Assembly: GCA_025355665.1 (NCBI GenBank)
Contig: JANXZF010000073.1
Span: 1-40,554 of the forward strand
DNA length: 40,554 nucleotides
Reading direction: 5' to 3'
Origin: Actinomycetes bacterium
GTDB taxonomy: Bacteria > Actinomycetota > Actinomycetes > Nanopelagicales > Nanopelagicaceae
The stretch's first letter is position 1; each line of letters opens with the position of its first letter. The translations under genes were made by a program, and so were the position numbers. The notes under the pieces are model-generated. The model ran no database searches, had not been told where the DNA came from, and saw only the letters and a program-made list of their open reading frames with translations. Below are positions 8,331 to 16,879 of this stretch, piece by piece.

Positions 8331-8450
8331 TATGAAATAAACCACATACGCTTTAGGTTTAGAAATGGAGTGATTTCGGCAATCTATCGATGATGCCTGA
8401 CTAGCAGCTTACGCATGCGGGTCTCTTTCAACGCGTGAAATGTCAATCTA

Positions 8451-8536
8451 TGGCGGAGGGCGAGGGATTTGAACCCTCGAAGGTTTCCCTTGCCGGTTTT
8501 CAAGACCGGTGCACTCGGCCGCTATGCGAGCCCTCC
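8451..8536 (-). tRNA. tRNA-Ser(UGA)
   Basis: Class II tRNA. Acceptor arms GGAGGGC and GCCCTCC pair perfectly with discriminator G. The anticodon arm is CCGGT-CTTGAAA-ACCGG (anticodon TGA), a long variable arm follows, and the T-arm has GGTTCAAATCC. The genomic sequence continues into an encoded CCA at 8453-8451. It begins 26 bp after the HAD phosphatase stop, in the same orientation as the serS operon. Confidence 0.95.
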
Positions 8537-8562
8537 GCGGCGTAATCTACATGACGATCAGG

Positions 8563-9375
8563 CTAAGCAGGAAGTTGAAGCAATTCCTCAAGAATTATCG
8601 CCACACCATCATCTGTGTGAGCTGGAGCAATATTTTTGGCATAAATCATTGCGTCTGGATGACCGTCGGCCATCGCGTATGAGCGTCCCGCCCAAGCAAG
8701 CATTGAAAAATCGTTCGGGTTGTCACCAAATGCAACGCTATCTTCGGCAGAGATACCTAATCTTTCGGCCATTTTCGCCAACGTTGAGCCTTTTGAAACA
8801 CCAAGGGCTGATATTTCCAACAAAGAGTCATGCGGGTTCGAATGGGTAACTGTGACTAGTCCGTCGAGTTCTCGGTGGGCAATTGCCAGCATTTCATCCG
8901 AACTCAACTCTTGCGCCGAACATCGAGCTAATAGTTTCAAGGCAGGCGAAGTCATAATCTCTTCGATTTGCTCGACACCGACATTGTCCAAACCAACATC
9001 CCATCTTGGTATGTACGTTTTCTCGCGATGAAAATAATCTGCGCTCTCTACCGAAAATGAAACTTCAGGAATAGAGAATCTCAATCTTTTGACGGCCTCT
9101 AATTGCGCGTCAACCGAGACAAGCCATTCCTCTAGGACTTTGCCCTCGTGCAAGTCATAAAGCATCGCGCCGTTTCCACATATCGCCGAACCAATACCAA
9201 AAGCATCCTTGATCTCTGGCATCCATCGCGGAGGTCGTCCTGTTACGAAAAATATCTCAATACCAATCTCATGGGCTTGCTTGAAAACATTTATGGTTCT
9301 TTGAGAAATCTCTCCATAGTTCGCAACAATCGTGCCATCTAAGTCAGTAGCAATTAGTTTGGGACGCCGGTTCAC
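8563..9375 (-). CDS. Cof-type HAD-superfamily phosphatase
   Basis: 270 residues of the Cof/YidA class (HAD IIB cap). Motif I is ATDLDGTIV with the nucleophile and acid/base Asp pair; motif II is FFVTGRP; motif III Lys lies in GVSKGSTL; motif IV is [11 protein letters not shown]. Members dephosphorylate sugar phosphates, nucleotides or cofactors such as FMN and PLP; the substrate cannot be read from sequence. The GTG start overlaps the serS stop (GTGTGA), so translation is probably coupled. Last protein gene of a five-gene operon that ends next to tRNA-Ser(UGA). Confidence 0.88.
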   Translation of the reverse strand: MNRRPKLIATDLDGTIVANYGEISQRTINVFKQAHEIGIEIFFVTGRPPRWMPEIKDAFGIGSAICGNGAMLYDLHEGKVLEEWLVSVDAQLEAVKRLRFSIPEVSFSVESADYFHREKTYIPRWDVGLDNVGVEQIEEIMTSPALKLLARCSAQELSSDEMLAIAHRELDGLVTVTHSNPHDSLLEISALGVSKGSTLAKMAERLGISAEDSVAFGDNPNDFSMLAWAGRSYAMADGHPDAMIYAKNIAPAHTDDGVAIILEELLQLPA

Positions 9376-10640
9376 ACCAACTCAAATCTGGTCGTCCCCA
9401 AGAAAGGTTGGAGGGCGACGGGAACATTCACTGTTCCATCAGCATTTTGATGATTTTCCAGAATTGCAACGATCATTCGGGGGATTGCAACCAAAGTGCC
9501 ATTGAGAGTTGCAACAAAGGAGGTGCCTTGGCCATCTTTCATTCGAATGTTTAGTCGTCTGGCTTGGAACTGCGTGCAATTGGACGTGCTCGTCACTTCG
9601 CGGTAAGTGCCCTGAGTTGGAATCCACGCTTCACAATCGAATTTGCGAGTGGCACTTGACCCCAAATCGCCGGAGGCGATGTCAAGAACTCGAAACGGGA
9701 TTTCCATCGCGTTTAGGAAATCCTTCTCCCACTGGAGAAGGCGCTGGTGTTCGGCCACCGCTTCATCGGGATGGCAAAATGAGAACATCTCCACCTTGTC
9801 GAATTGGTGCACGCGGATAATGCCGCGAGTGTCTTTGCCATAAGTGCCCGCCTCACGCCGAAAACACGTCGAGTATCCGGCATAGCGCAGCGGCAATTTC
9901 TCTGCATTCAAGATTTCATCCATATGGAATGCGGCAAGTGGAACTTCACTCGTGCCTACTAAATAAACATCGTCCTCTTCGAGGTGATAAACATTCTCAG
10001 CAGCCTGCCCCAGGAATCCTGTTCCTTGCATGGCTGGGGGATTAACTAATACCGGAGGGATAACAGGAGTAAATCCAGCGCGAACAGCACTTGAAATTGC
10101 ATAGTTAACTAGCGCGAACTCCAATAACGCGCCGACCCCGGTCAAATAATAAGAGCGCGATCCGGCAACTTTTGCCCCACGTTCGGTATCGATGGCGCCA
10201 AGCAACTTCCCAATCTCAACATGATCTCGCGGCTCAAACCCGTCAGCCGAAAAATCGCGAGGCGTGCCAACATGTTCGAGAACTACAAAGTCTTCTTCAC
10301 CACCAATAGGAGCCGCTGGATCTAGAACATTGGAAAGTAGCAGTGCAAGATCCTGAGAGATCACTTCAGCCTCAGCCCTTCTGGCATCTGCTGCTTTCAC
10401 CTGCGCAGATAGCGTCTTGCCTTCTTCAAGTAGTGCAGCGCGTTCCTCACCTTTTGCTGCACCAACCGATTTGGAAAAGATGTTTTGTTCAGCACGTAAG
10501 GACTCGAACTCAACAATCGCAGCGCGACGCAGGTCGTCAGCGGCGAGCAACCGATCAACAATCAAGGGATCTTCGCCACGTCCACTTTGGGACGCGCGAA
10601 CTACGTCAGAGTTCTCGCGAATATATTTGATATCGATCAT
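9372..10640 (-). CDS. serS: Seryl-tRNA synthetase
   Basis: 422-residue class II aminoacyl-tRNA synthetase charging tRNA-Ser. The N-terminal half (about 30-105) forms the long coiled-coil arm that reads the serine tRNA variable arm. The catalytic core has [11 protein letters not shown], motif 2 [20 protein letters not shown] and a C-terminal motif 3 containing [15 protein letters not shown]. Length is normal. The ATG overlaps the pheA stop (ATGA). It encodes the enzyme for the tRNA gene that follows this operon and for the second tRNA-Ser at 2098. Confidence 0.96.
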   Translation of the reverse strand: MIDIKYIRENSDVVRASQSGRGEDPLIVDRLLAADDLRRAAIVEFESLRAEQNIFSKSVGAAKGEERAALLEEGKTLSAQVKAADARRAEAEVISQDLALLLSNVLDPAAPIGGEEDFVVLEHVGTPRDFSADGFEPRDHVEIGKLLGAIDTERGAKVAGSRSYYLTGVGALLEFALVNYAISSAVRAGFTPVIPPVLVNPPAMQGTGFLGQAAENVYHLEEDDVYLVGTSEVPLAAFHMDEILNAEKLPLRYAGYSTCFRREAGTYGKDTRGIIRVHQFDKVEMFSFCHPDEAVAEHQRLLQWEKDFLNAMEIPFRVLDIASGDLGSSATRKFDCEAWIPTQGTYREVTSTSNCTQFQARRLNIRMKDGQGTSFVATLNGTLVAIPRMIVAILENHQNADGTVNVPVALQPFLGTTRFELV

Positions 10641-11551
10641 ATGGCCCGCCCATGTCGCACTTCATTCAACCACTTTCTGGATTCAGAAAAAGTCTCGTCG
10701 TTCATATTCTTTGGAGTAGTTGGCGCCATTTTATCGGCACGCGGGTATGAACCAAGGAAACGAACGTCTTCACAAATTCTGCGTAATCCCGTTAGGGCGT
10801 CCCCAACCCTGGCTTCATCGATATGCCCCTCCGCGTCAATAATAAAATGGTAGTGACCGAGTTCGCGGCCTGTGGGCCGACTCTGAATGAAAGTCAGGTT
10901 GACTCCACGCACTGCAAACTCGGTTAATACCTCGAGTAATGCGCCAGCGTGATCGATTCCAATGAAAGCCGCTAAAGAAGTCCTATCGTGTCCCGTTGGC
11001 GCGGGATGAGAGCCGGGTTTGGAAACAAGCACGAAGCGAGTCACCGCCCCTTCGTTATCGCCAATGTTGTCCGCGACAATTTTCAAGCCGTATCGTGCCG
11101 CATTGCCAGGGGCTGCAATCGCGGCATCGAATTCACCCCGCGTAAGAGCTTCCGCCGCGGCGGCAGTTGAAGAAGTCGTGATGATCTCTGCGTTTGGATA
11201 ATTCTTGGCGATGTAGGTCCGGCATTGAGATTCGCCGTGCGGATGTGTGGCGATGCTATTTATCGCAACTGTCTCTAACTTGGTCATGAGAGCAAAAGTC
11301 ACAGGAAGAGTCACTTCACCAGTAATCACAAGCGGGTCACCACTGGCCAGTTCATCAAGGGTTCGAGCTACGACACCTTCAACTGAATTTTCTATCGGGA
11401 CTAGAGCAAATTCTGCCTCGTTTAGACGGACGGCGTTTAGAGCCGCGGTCACATTGGCGTAAGGAATTAACTCGTCAGTTTCGGTTGTGATCTTTTGGAG
11501 CGCTGCCTCGGTAAATGTCCCTGCAGGGCCAAGATAGGCGTAGGTGCTCAT
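10637..11551 (-). CDS. pheA: Prephenate dehydratase
   Basis: 304-residue monofunctional prephenate dehydratase of phenylalanine synthesis, turning prephenate into phenylpyruvate. The catalytic domain opens with [10 protein letters not shown], continues with VPIENSVEG and has the TRF motif at 171-173. A C-terminal ACT domain (about 192-272) has GALL (203-206) and QSRP (223-226), the two segments that bind phenylalanine for feedback inhibition; the usual ESRP is changed to QSRP. No chorismate mutase domain. There is no clear ribosome-binding site, and the start lies 3 nt after the GDPD stop, so coupling is likely. Confidence 0.94.
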   Translation of the reverse strand: MSTYAYLGPAGTFTEAALQKITTETDELIPYANVTAALNAVRLNEAEFALVPIENSVEGVVARTLDELASGDPLVITGEVTLPVTFALMTKLETVAINSIATHPHGESQCRTYIAKNYPNAEIITTSSTAAAAEALTRGEFDAAIAAPGNAARYGLKIVADNIGDNEGAVTRFVLVSKPGSHPAPTGHDRTSLAAFIGIDHAGALLEVLTEFAVRGVNLTFIQSRPTGRELGHYHFIIDAEGHIDEARVGDALTGLRRICEDVRFLGSYPRADKMAPTTPKNMNDETFSESRKWLNEVRHGRAI

Positions 11552-11554
11552 TGG

Positions 11555-12280
11555 TTAAGAATAGCCGAGCACCTTGCGCGCCTGAGCCGGTTTATTGGTA
11601 ATAACGACATCTACGCCTTTTTTGGCACAGAATTCAACGTCATTGGCATCATCAACTGTCCAAACAAAGAGCCGCTTTCCGTTTTCTTTAGCGTTGGCGA
11701 TGATTTCGGGGCGCTCTTTAATCATTTCAATGCTTGGACCCAGTGTTGTTGCCGAAGAACGCTTTGCCAGAATTCGTCCTCTCGTCCCATCCAACAACAT
11801 GACCGTATTTCTCTCTTGGATCCGATGCAGACTCTCGACGGCAAACCAGGAAAAAGACATCAATGATACTTCTATACCTGCCTTAGCGATCTGATCACTT
11901 TTAGATTTCAATTCATCCAAAACAATCGTTTCAATTTTACGTCCCGTTGGCACAGGATGCTTTGTCTCAATCGCCAAATCCTTCTTAAAAGTGATTCCCA
12001 TATCTAGAAAGTCACTAAATAGCATCACTTGCGGATACTTATTTCGGATCTGTTCATAGGTGAGGGCGGCAATATCTCCTGGCGTCCCTGCGATTCGATC
12101 CAATGTTGGATCGTGCCAGAGAACTGCAATCGAGTCCTTGGTTAATCTCACATCACATTCAAATCCATCGGCCAACTGATGTACCGCGCCTTCATACGCC
12201 GCGCGTGTGTGCTCCGAGAAATCAGCTGAAGCGCCACGGTGTGCATAGATCTTGGGTCTCATTGATCCATGTTTTGTCAT
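11555..12280 (-). CDS. Glycerophosphodiester phosphodiesterase family protein
   Basis: 241-residue TIM-barrel GDPD protein, expected to release glycerol-3-phosphate from glycerophosphodiesters. Motif HRGASADFSEHT replaces the usual HRG...PENT, with the first catalytic His present. Then DGFECDVRLTKDS supplies the metal-binding Glu and Asp, and WHDPTLDR the second His. There is no signal peptide, so it should be cytoplasmic. The ATG overlaps the stop of the upstream hydrolase (ATGA); a second in-frame ATG lies at 12262. Confidence 0.87.
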   Translation of the reverse strand: MTKHGSMRPKIYAHRGASADFSEHTRAAYEGAVHQLADGFECDVRLTKDSIAVLWHDPTLDRIAGTPGDIAALTYEQIRNKYPQVMLFSDFLDMGITFKKDLAIETKHPVPTGRKIETIVLDELKSKSDQIAKAGIEVSLMSFSWFAVESLHRIQERNTVMLLDGTRGRILAKRSSATTLGPSIEMIKERPEIIANAKENGKRLFVWTVDDANDVEFCAKKGVDVVITNKPAQARKVLGYS

Positions 12281-12861
12281 AGCAAATCTGCAGTGTAGAA
12301 AATCTTGGCGAACTCTCCGTCGTAAAGACTTGCGACAGTGGCCCGAGTGAGTTCATCGGCGGTCACTACACCACCATCTGGGCCGACGGAATCAAATGTA
12401 TGCATCGCATCTGGAATAAATATGACGTCGTAACCCAGATTTCCACCCATCCGTGCTGTCGTTTCACAGCACATGTTGGTCTGAATTCCGATAATGACAA
12501 TTTGTTCAATTCCTGATGCCTTCAGCCACTTATCCAGATCCGGTGTTCCATAGAAAGCCGAATTAACAGTTTTGGAAATTGCCAGAGCGGGCTTGAGCGC
12601 CTTTACGTATGGCTTAAGTGAATTGCCCGGCTTTGATGGGTGCAGCACCTCGGTGCTCGATTCCGAATTATGTTGAACAACGACGATCGGGCGACCTTCT
12701 CGCTGCCATACCTTGATGATCGCCTCGATATTAAGATCGGCAAGGCGGTTATTTCGAATCCCAGCAAATTTTGGATCGTCGAAACCCTCTTGAACATCAA
12801 CCACGATCAACGCGGCATTCTTCGAAATCTGCGGCTTTTCTTTCTCAGTTCCTGTCGTCAT
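12277..12861 (-). CDS. Isochorismatase-like cysteine hydrolase
   Basis: About 194 residues of the cysteine hydrolase family that includes nicotinamidase and isochorismatase. The expected triad is visible: Asp22 in IVVDVQEGF, Lys97 in ISKTVNSAF, and a Cys in GIQTNMCCETTAR (Cys131 aligned with the nucleophile). The frame is open upstream to 13104, but that extension has no family similarity and crosses the start of a convincing plus-strand gene. The ATG at 12861 or 12870 is preferred. First gene of the hydrolase-GDPD-pheA-serS-HAD operon. Substrate not deducible. Confidence 0.85.
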   Translation of the reverse strand: MTTGTEKEKPQISKNAALIVVDVQEGFDDPKFAGIRNNRLADLNIEAIIKVWQREGRPIVVVQHNSESSTEVLHPSKPGNSLKPYVKALKPALAISKTVNSAFYGTPDLDKWLKASGIEQIVIIGIQTNMCCETTARMGGNLGYDVIFIPDAMHTFDSVGPDGGVVTADELTRATVASLYDGEFAKIFYTADLL

Positions 12862-12883
12862 GGTCCCCATTGTAAGGTGAAGT

Positions 12884-13690
12884 ATGAAAACGAAGATTTT
12901 GCTCGTCGGAATAGATGGTCTGATACTGAAGACCGCTCTCGGTTCCGATCGGGCACCAGGTTTGGCTTCATTGAAAGAAACTGGGTACTTCACTGAATTG
13001 ACCATGGATGCCCCGACACTTTCCGGGCCTGGCTGGTCAACGCTCCTAACGGGTTCAACACATGCACAACATGCAGTGGTCGATAACCGTTTCTCTGGAC
13101 ACAATCTGCTCTATCGTCCCGATTTACTAAGTCGGGCTTACTACCAAGACCAATCAACGACCACCTTTGCTGCGGCTGGATGGCCTCCCCTTGTTGACCC
13201 CGTAGGAGTGGGGCCCGTCATCCACGAACGTCGAGAGCAGGCTCGTGCAAACATCCATCGAGTAATTGCGCGCGATGGTGAAACGTATGGGTACGAAAGA
13301 GTTGACGCGGAAATTGCAACTGTCGCGGTTTTCGCGATGGAGAAGTTCGGTCCGGATGTAAGTTTTGTTTATTTCTGCGATGCGGATGAAGCTGGACATA
13401 GTCACGGAGTTGTTGGACCGAAGTACCTGGAAGCGATTAGTCGCGTCGACTCCTACTTGGCAAGATTGCACAACGCTATCGAGCAACGAGCCTCACGTTT
13501 CAACGAGGAATGGTTAGTCATTGTGACCACGGACCACGGACATGTCGAAGAAGGCGGTCACGGGAGCGACAGCCCACAGGAACGGGCATCATTTGTTATC
13601 GCCAAAGGAATAGGAAGGTCTAATCCAAACTGGCCTTCCGAATTCGCACCAGAAGACCTTCTTTCGCTGATACTTGACGAGAGAGCATAA
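12884..13690 (+). CDS. Alkaline-phosphatase-superfamily phosphodiesterase/nucleotide pyrophosphatase
   Basis: 268 residues. The N-terminus LLVGIDGL supplies metal ligand Asp11. APTLSGPGWSTLLTG (43-57) contains the nucleophile region, probably Thr45. Further ligands lie in FCDADEAGHSHG (Asp166 and a following His) and TTDHGH (Asp217, His218), with a late His in GGHGS. This is the type I phosphodiesterase/nucleotide pyrophosphatase layout. There is no signal peptide, so it is probably cytoplasmic. The ATG has AAGGTGA upstream and lies only 22 bp from the start of the divergent hydrolase. Substrate unknown. Confidence 0.83.
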   Translation: MKTKILLVGIDGLILKTALGSDRAPGLASLKETGYFTELTMDAPTLSGPGWSTLLTGSTHAQHAVVDNRFSGHNLLYRPDLLSRAYYQDQSTTTFAAAGWPPLVDPVGVGPVIHERREQARANIHRVIARDGETYGYERVDAEIATVAVFAMEKFGPDVSFVYFCDADEAGHSHGVVGPKYLEAISRVDSYLARLHNAIEQRASRFNEEWLVIVTTDHGHVEEGGHGSDSPQERASFVIAKGIGRSNPNWPSEFAPEDLLSLILDERA

Positions 13691-13732
13691 CCAGCGAACC
13701 ATGGGTTCAACATCAACGGGAAGGCGAACCAC

Positions 13733-14782
13733 GTGCTCGCATTGTTCAAACCAATCGGTGCACCAGGACTTGAATTAACTCAACGCCCAGAACCACCTAC
13801 AGGCGATCGCGACGTAAAGATTCGAGTGCTACGAACTGGAATTTGCGGAACTGACCTACATATCGAGTCGTGGGATTCCTGGGCCGCGAAAAGTATCAAC
13901 CCTCCAATTATCCCAGGCCACGAATTTTATGGCGAAGTTGTAGAAATCGGTTCGCAAGTTCGCGATGTGCACCTTGGTGCTCGCGTCTCCGGTGAGGGAC
14001 ACATCGTTTGCGGCAATTGTCGCAACTGCAGGGCGGGCCGACGTCAGATGTGTATTCGCACCTCAGGAGTTGGTGTGAATCGAGACGGCGCCTTTGCAGA
14101 ATTTATTGTGATCCCAGAATCCAATGTCTGGGTTCATCCGCACGATATAGATCCAGACCTTGGGGCAATATTTGATCCGTTTGGAAACGCAGTTCATACA
14201 GCCTTAAGTTTCCCTCTCGTTGGCGAAGACGTCCTGATTACAGGAACTGGTCCAATTGGCCTTATGGCCGCGGCAGTTGCTCGCCATGTTGGAGCAAGAT
14301 TTATCGTGATGACGGATGTTTCAGACCCCAGGTTGGCACTAGCCAAACGGATGGGAGCAGATCTAACAGTTAATGTCTCGCGCTCTCGCATAGCCGATGC
14401 GCAGAAGACGCTCGGTATGACCGAAGGCTTTGACGTTGGTTTTGAAATGTCAGGACATCCCAGTGCTTTGCCGGAAATGATTAATAACCTCAATCATGGA
14501 GGGCGAGTGGCAATGCTCGGATTGCCGACAACGTCCATTGATGTTGATTGGGCAAAGGTGGTCACTCATATGATCACAATTAAGGGAATCTACGGCCGTG
14601 AAATGTACGAAACGTGGGTTGCAATGAGCGCAATGCTGCAATCAAGCAAGTGGCTACAAGAAGCGCTTTCTTCGGTGATTACAGACAGATTCCCCGCGAC
14701 ACAATGGAAAAACGGGTTTGAAGCGGCTCGCGCAGGCACGGGTGGCAAAGTTGTACTTAACTGGGAGAACCTCCATGTATGA
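13733..14782 (+). CDS. tdh: L-threonine 3-dehydrogenase
   Basis: 349-residue zinc-dependent medium-chain dehydrogenase oxidising L-threonine to 2-amino-3-oxobutyrate with NAD+. Catalytic zinc ligands are Cys38 (GICGTDLHI) and His63-Glu64 (PGHEFYGEV). The structural zinc lobe has Cys93, 96, 99 and 107. The NAD site is GTGPIG (171-176). The [11 protein letters not shown] segment is typical of Tdh. The GTG start is preceded by GGAAGG. It overlaps kbl by 8 nt, which makes the threonine dehydrogenase assignment much stronger than generic alcohol dehydrogenase. Confidence 0.94.
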   Translation: MLALFKPIGAPGLELTQRPEPPTGDRDVKIRVLRTGICGTDLHIESWDSWAAKSINPPIIPGHEFYGEVVEIGSQVRDVHLGARVSGEGHIVCGNCRNCRAGRRQMCIRTSGVGVNRDGAFAEFIVIPESNVWVHPHDIDPDLGAIFDPFGNAVHTALSFPLVGEDVLITGTGPIGLMAAAVARHVGARFIVMTDVSDPRLALAKRMGADLTVNVSRSRIADAQKTLGMTEGFDVGFEMSGHPSALPEMINNLNHGGRVAMLGLPTTSIDVDWAKVVTHMITIKGIYGREMYETWVAMSAMLQSSKWLQEALSSVITDRFPATQWKNGFEAARAGTGGKVVLNWENLHV

Positions 14783-15950
14783 CACTATGCAAGTTCAATT
14801 GCAAAAACGACTCGATGAAATCGAGGAGGCTGGGTTATTCAAAAGAGAACGACAGATTTCCTCTCCTCAATCCACGCATATAAAAACAGGGGGTGTGGAT
14901 GTCCTTAATTTCTGCGCAAATAACTACCTGGGATTGGCTAATCACCCGTCAATAATCGCTGCAGCAAAGAAAGCAATGGATGACTGGGGTTTTGGTCTTG
15001 CTAGTGTCCGGTTCATCTGTGGAACACAAAAATTGCATGTCGAACTTGAAGAAAGAGTTTCTAGTTTTCTGGGGACCGATGACACCATTTTGTTCTCGTC
15101 TTGCTTCGATGCAAACGGCGGAGTATTTGAAGCACTTTTTGGTGAAGAGGATGCAATTATTTCTGACGAGCTCAACCACGCTTCAATCATTGACGGAATT
15201 CGATTGTCGAAGGCAATGAGATTGCGTTACAAGAACCGAGACATGCAAGATCTGGAAGCGCAGCTCATCGCGGCAAAAGGTGCCAGCCAGAAGGTGATCG
15301 TCACTGACGGCGTATTCTCAATGGACGGATATATCGCGCCCCTTGAGAGCATATGTGACTTGGCCGATCAATATGGAGCGTTGGTGATGGTAGATGACTC
15401 GCATGCTGTTGGTTTTATGGGCAGACATGGACGAGGGACACCCGAGTTCGCTGGGGTTGAAAGCCGAATTGATTTTGTAAGTGGCACATTTGGAAAGGCA
15501 CTTGGAGGGGCGTCAGGTGGTTACATAAGTGGGCGTTCAGAAATCATCGCCCTTCTTCGCCAACGAGCCCGGCCATATTTATTCTCAAATTCATTAGCTC
15601 CGGCCGTTGTTGCCGGCACCCGTGTCGCGCTCGACCTTGTAACGACAGGGGAGGACCTTCGAAATCGTCTTGTGAGCAATGCCCAACTCTTCCGACGGCG
15701 CATGTCCGAGGAAGGATTTGATCTACTTGAAGGAGAGCATCCAATAATCCCTGTGATGTTCGGAGACGCACAAGTTGCATCAAAGGTAGCCGAGAAAATG
15801 CTGGGGCTCGGTGTTTATGTCACGGCTTTCAGTTACCCAGTTGTCCCGCACGGAAAAGCCCGAATCCGGGTTCAATTGTCAGCTATTCATACGAGCGCAG
15901 ATATTGAAACCTGCGTCAGGGCCTTTGTTGGTGCGCGAGAGGGGATTTGA
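14775..15950 (+). CDS. kbl: 2-amino-3-ketobutyrate CoA ligase (glycine C-acetyltransferase)
   Basis: 391-residue PLP enzyme of the alpha-oxoamine synthase family. It cleaves 2-amino-3-oxobutyrate with CoA to glycine and acetyl-CoA, completing threonine breakdown begun by Tdh. PLP lysine is Lys241 in [10 protein letters not shown]; the cofactor region also has VDDSHAVG and DELNHASI. The ATG at 14775 lies inside the end of tdh, with GGGAG just upstream. The frame is open back to 14718, but that part is shadow coding of tdh. The last 22 nt of the gene run antisense through the 3' end of a tRNA-Leu gene. Confidence 0.95.
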   Translation: MYDTMQVQLQKRLDEIEEAGLFKRERQISSPQSTHIKTGGVDVLNFCANNYLGLANHPSIIAAAKKAMDDWGFGLASVRFICGTQKLHVELEERVSSFLGTDDTILFSSCFDANGGVFEALFGEEDAIISDELNHASIIDGIRLSKAMRLRYKNRDMQDLEAQLIAAKGASQKVIVTDGVFSMDGYIAPLESICDLADQYGALVMVDDSHAVGFMGRHGRGTPEFAGVESRIDFVSGTFGKALGGASGGYISGRSEIIALLRQRARPYLFSNSLAPAVVAGTRVALDLVTTGEDLRNRLVSNAQLFRRRMSEEGFDLLEGEHPIIPVMFGDAQVASKVAEKMLGLGVYVTAFSYPVVPHGKARIRVQLSAIHTSADIETCVRAFVGAREGI

Positions 15951-16014
15951 ACCCCCACACCCTTGCGAGTACACGGACCTGAACCGTGCGCGTCTGCCGT
16001 TCCGCCACTCACGC
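15929..16014 (-). tRNA. tRNA-Leu(CAG)
   Basis: Class II tRNA. Acceptor arms GCGTGAG and CTCGCGC pair with one G-T, discriminator A, and an encoded CCA at 15931-15929. Anticodon arm CACGG-TTCAGGT-CCGTG (anticodon CAG). Long variable arm, and T-arm with GGTTCAAATCC. Its 3' acceptor strand and CCA lie within the last codons of kbl on the other strand. Confidence 0.95.
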
Positions 16015-16090
16015 CTACTGCAGGGCAGATTAGCACCATTAGGCTGACACCTAGGAATTTTCGCATCAATAGGGATAGGTGGGGAGCGAG

Positions 16091-16879
16091 ATGACTGCCT
16101 CAAGTTTTGCCACCACTGCGCGGTCCGTCGTGGGACTCGTGCGTTCTGGCAACGAGGACTCCGCCTTGCTTCATCCAAATCTCATTGCGGTTGCTGATGG
16201 AATGGGTGGTCACGCAGGCGGTGAAGTTGCGTCATCAATAGCTGTGAAAACGCTTTCTCATTTAGCGCCAATTCTCGAAAAAGGAAATATTGACCCCGAC
16301 TCGATAGAAGACCTTCTTCTCAATACTTTGCAAGATGTTGATTCTGAAATTGGACGCGTCGCCAGCGAAAACATTGATCTAACAGGAATGGGAACAACTC
16401 TTAGCGCACTAATGCTTTACGGTCCTGGCAATGATCCGAAAGTCGCATTACTGCACGTCGGTGATTCGCGTTGCTATCGACTTCGCGGAACCACCTTGAC
16501 TCAACTCAGCCATGACCACACTGTTTTGCAGGAACTTCTTGATCAGGGTTCTGTGACGCCCGAAGAAGCGCACGAGCATCCGCAAAGGTCGTTCCTAACT
16601 CAAGCACTTATGGGTGAAGGTCCACTTGCTCCAGTACTCATGGTCTACGAAGTGAAACCCAACGACAGATTCCTTTTGTGTAGCGATGGACTTTCAAGTG
16701 CCATTAGTGAGAAAGAAATCAAAGCGGGGTTGAAGATTTCTGATCGCGAGAACGCCGTAAGACATCTGATTGATGCCGCATACGCAGCAGGAGCCCCTGA
16801 CAATGTCACCGTGTTAGTCGCAGACATCGGTCAGCTTGGCGATCCGACTTCACTTATATTTATGGGTTCGGCCGCATGA
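16091..16879 (+). CDS. pstP: PP2C-family Ser/Thr protein phosphatase
   Basis: About 262-residue PPM/PP2C phosphatase that would reverse PknB phosphorylation. Metal and catalytic motifs: RSGNEDS (Asp22 region), VADGMGGHAGGE (Asp36-Gly37), GDSRCYRL, SDGLSSAI and GAPDNVTVLVADI. It consists of the catalytic domain only; the transmembrane and outer domains of mycobacterial PstP are missing. The ATG at 16091 has GGTGGGGAG upstream; an in-frame GTG lies at 16079. The stop overlaps the pknB start (ATGA). Confidence 0.92.
   Translation: MTASSFATTARSVVGLVRSGNEDSALLHPNLIAVADGMGGHAGGEVASSIAVKTLSHLAPILEKGNIDPDSIEDLLLNTLQDVDSEIGRVASENIDLTGMGTTLSALMLYGPGNDPKVALLHVGDSRCYRLRGTTLTQLSHDHTVLQELLDQGSVTPEEAHEHPQRSFLTQALMGEGPLAPVLMVYEVKPNDRFLLCSDGLSSAISEKEIKAGLKISDRENAVRHLIDAAYAAGAPDNVTVLVADIGQLGDPTSLIFMGSAA

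Noticed and set aside
12862-13104. Open frame extending the cysteine hydrolase by about 80 residues
   Set aside because: It has no family similarity and crosses the start and catalytic N-terminus of the plus-strand phosphodiesterase. The conserved hydrolase domain begins just after 12861.
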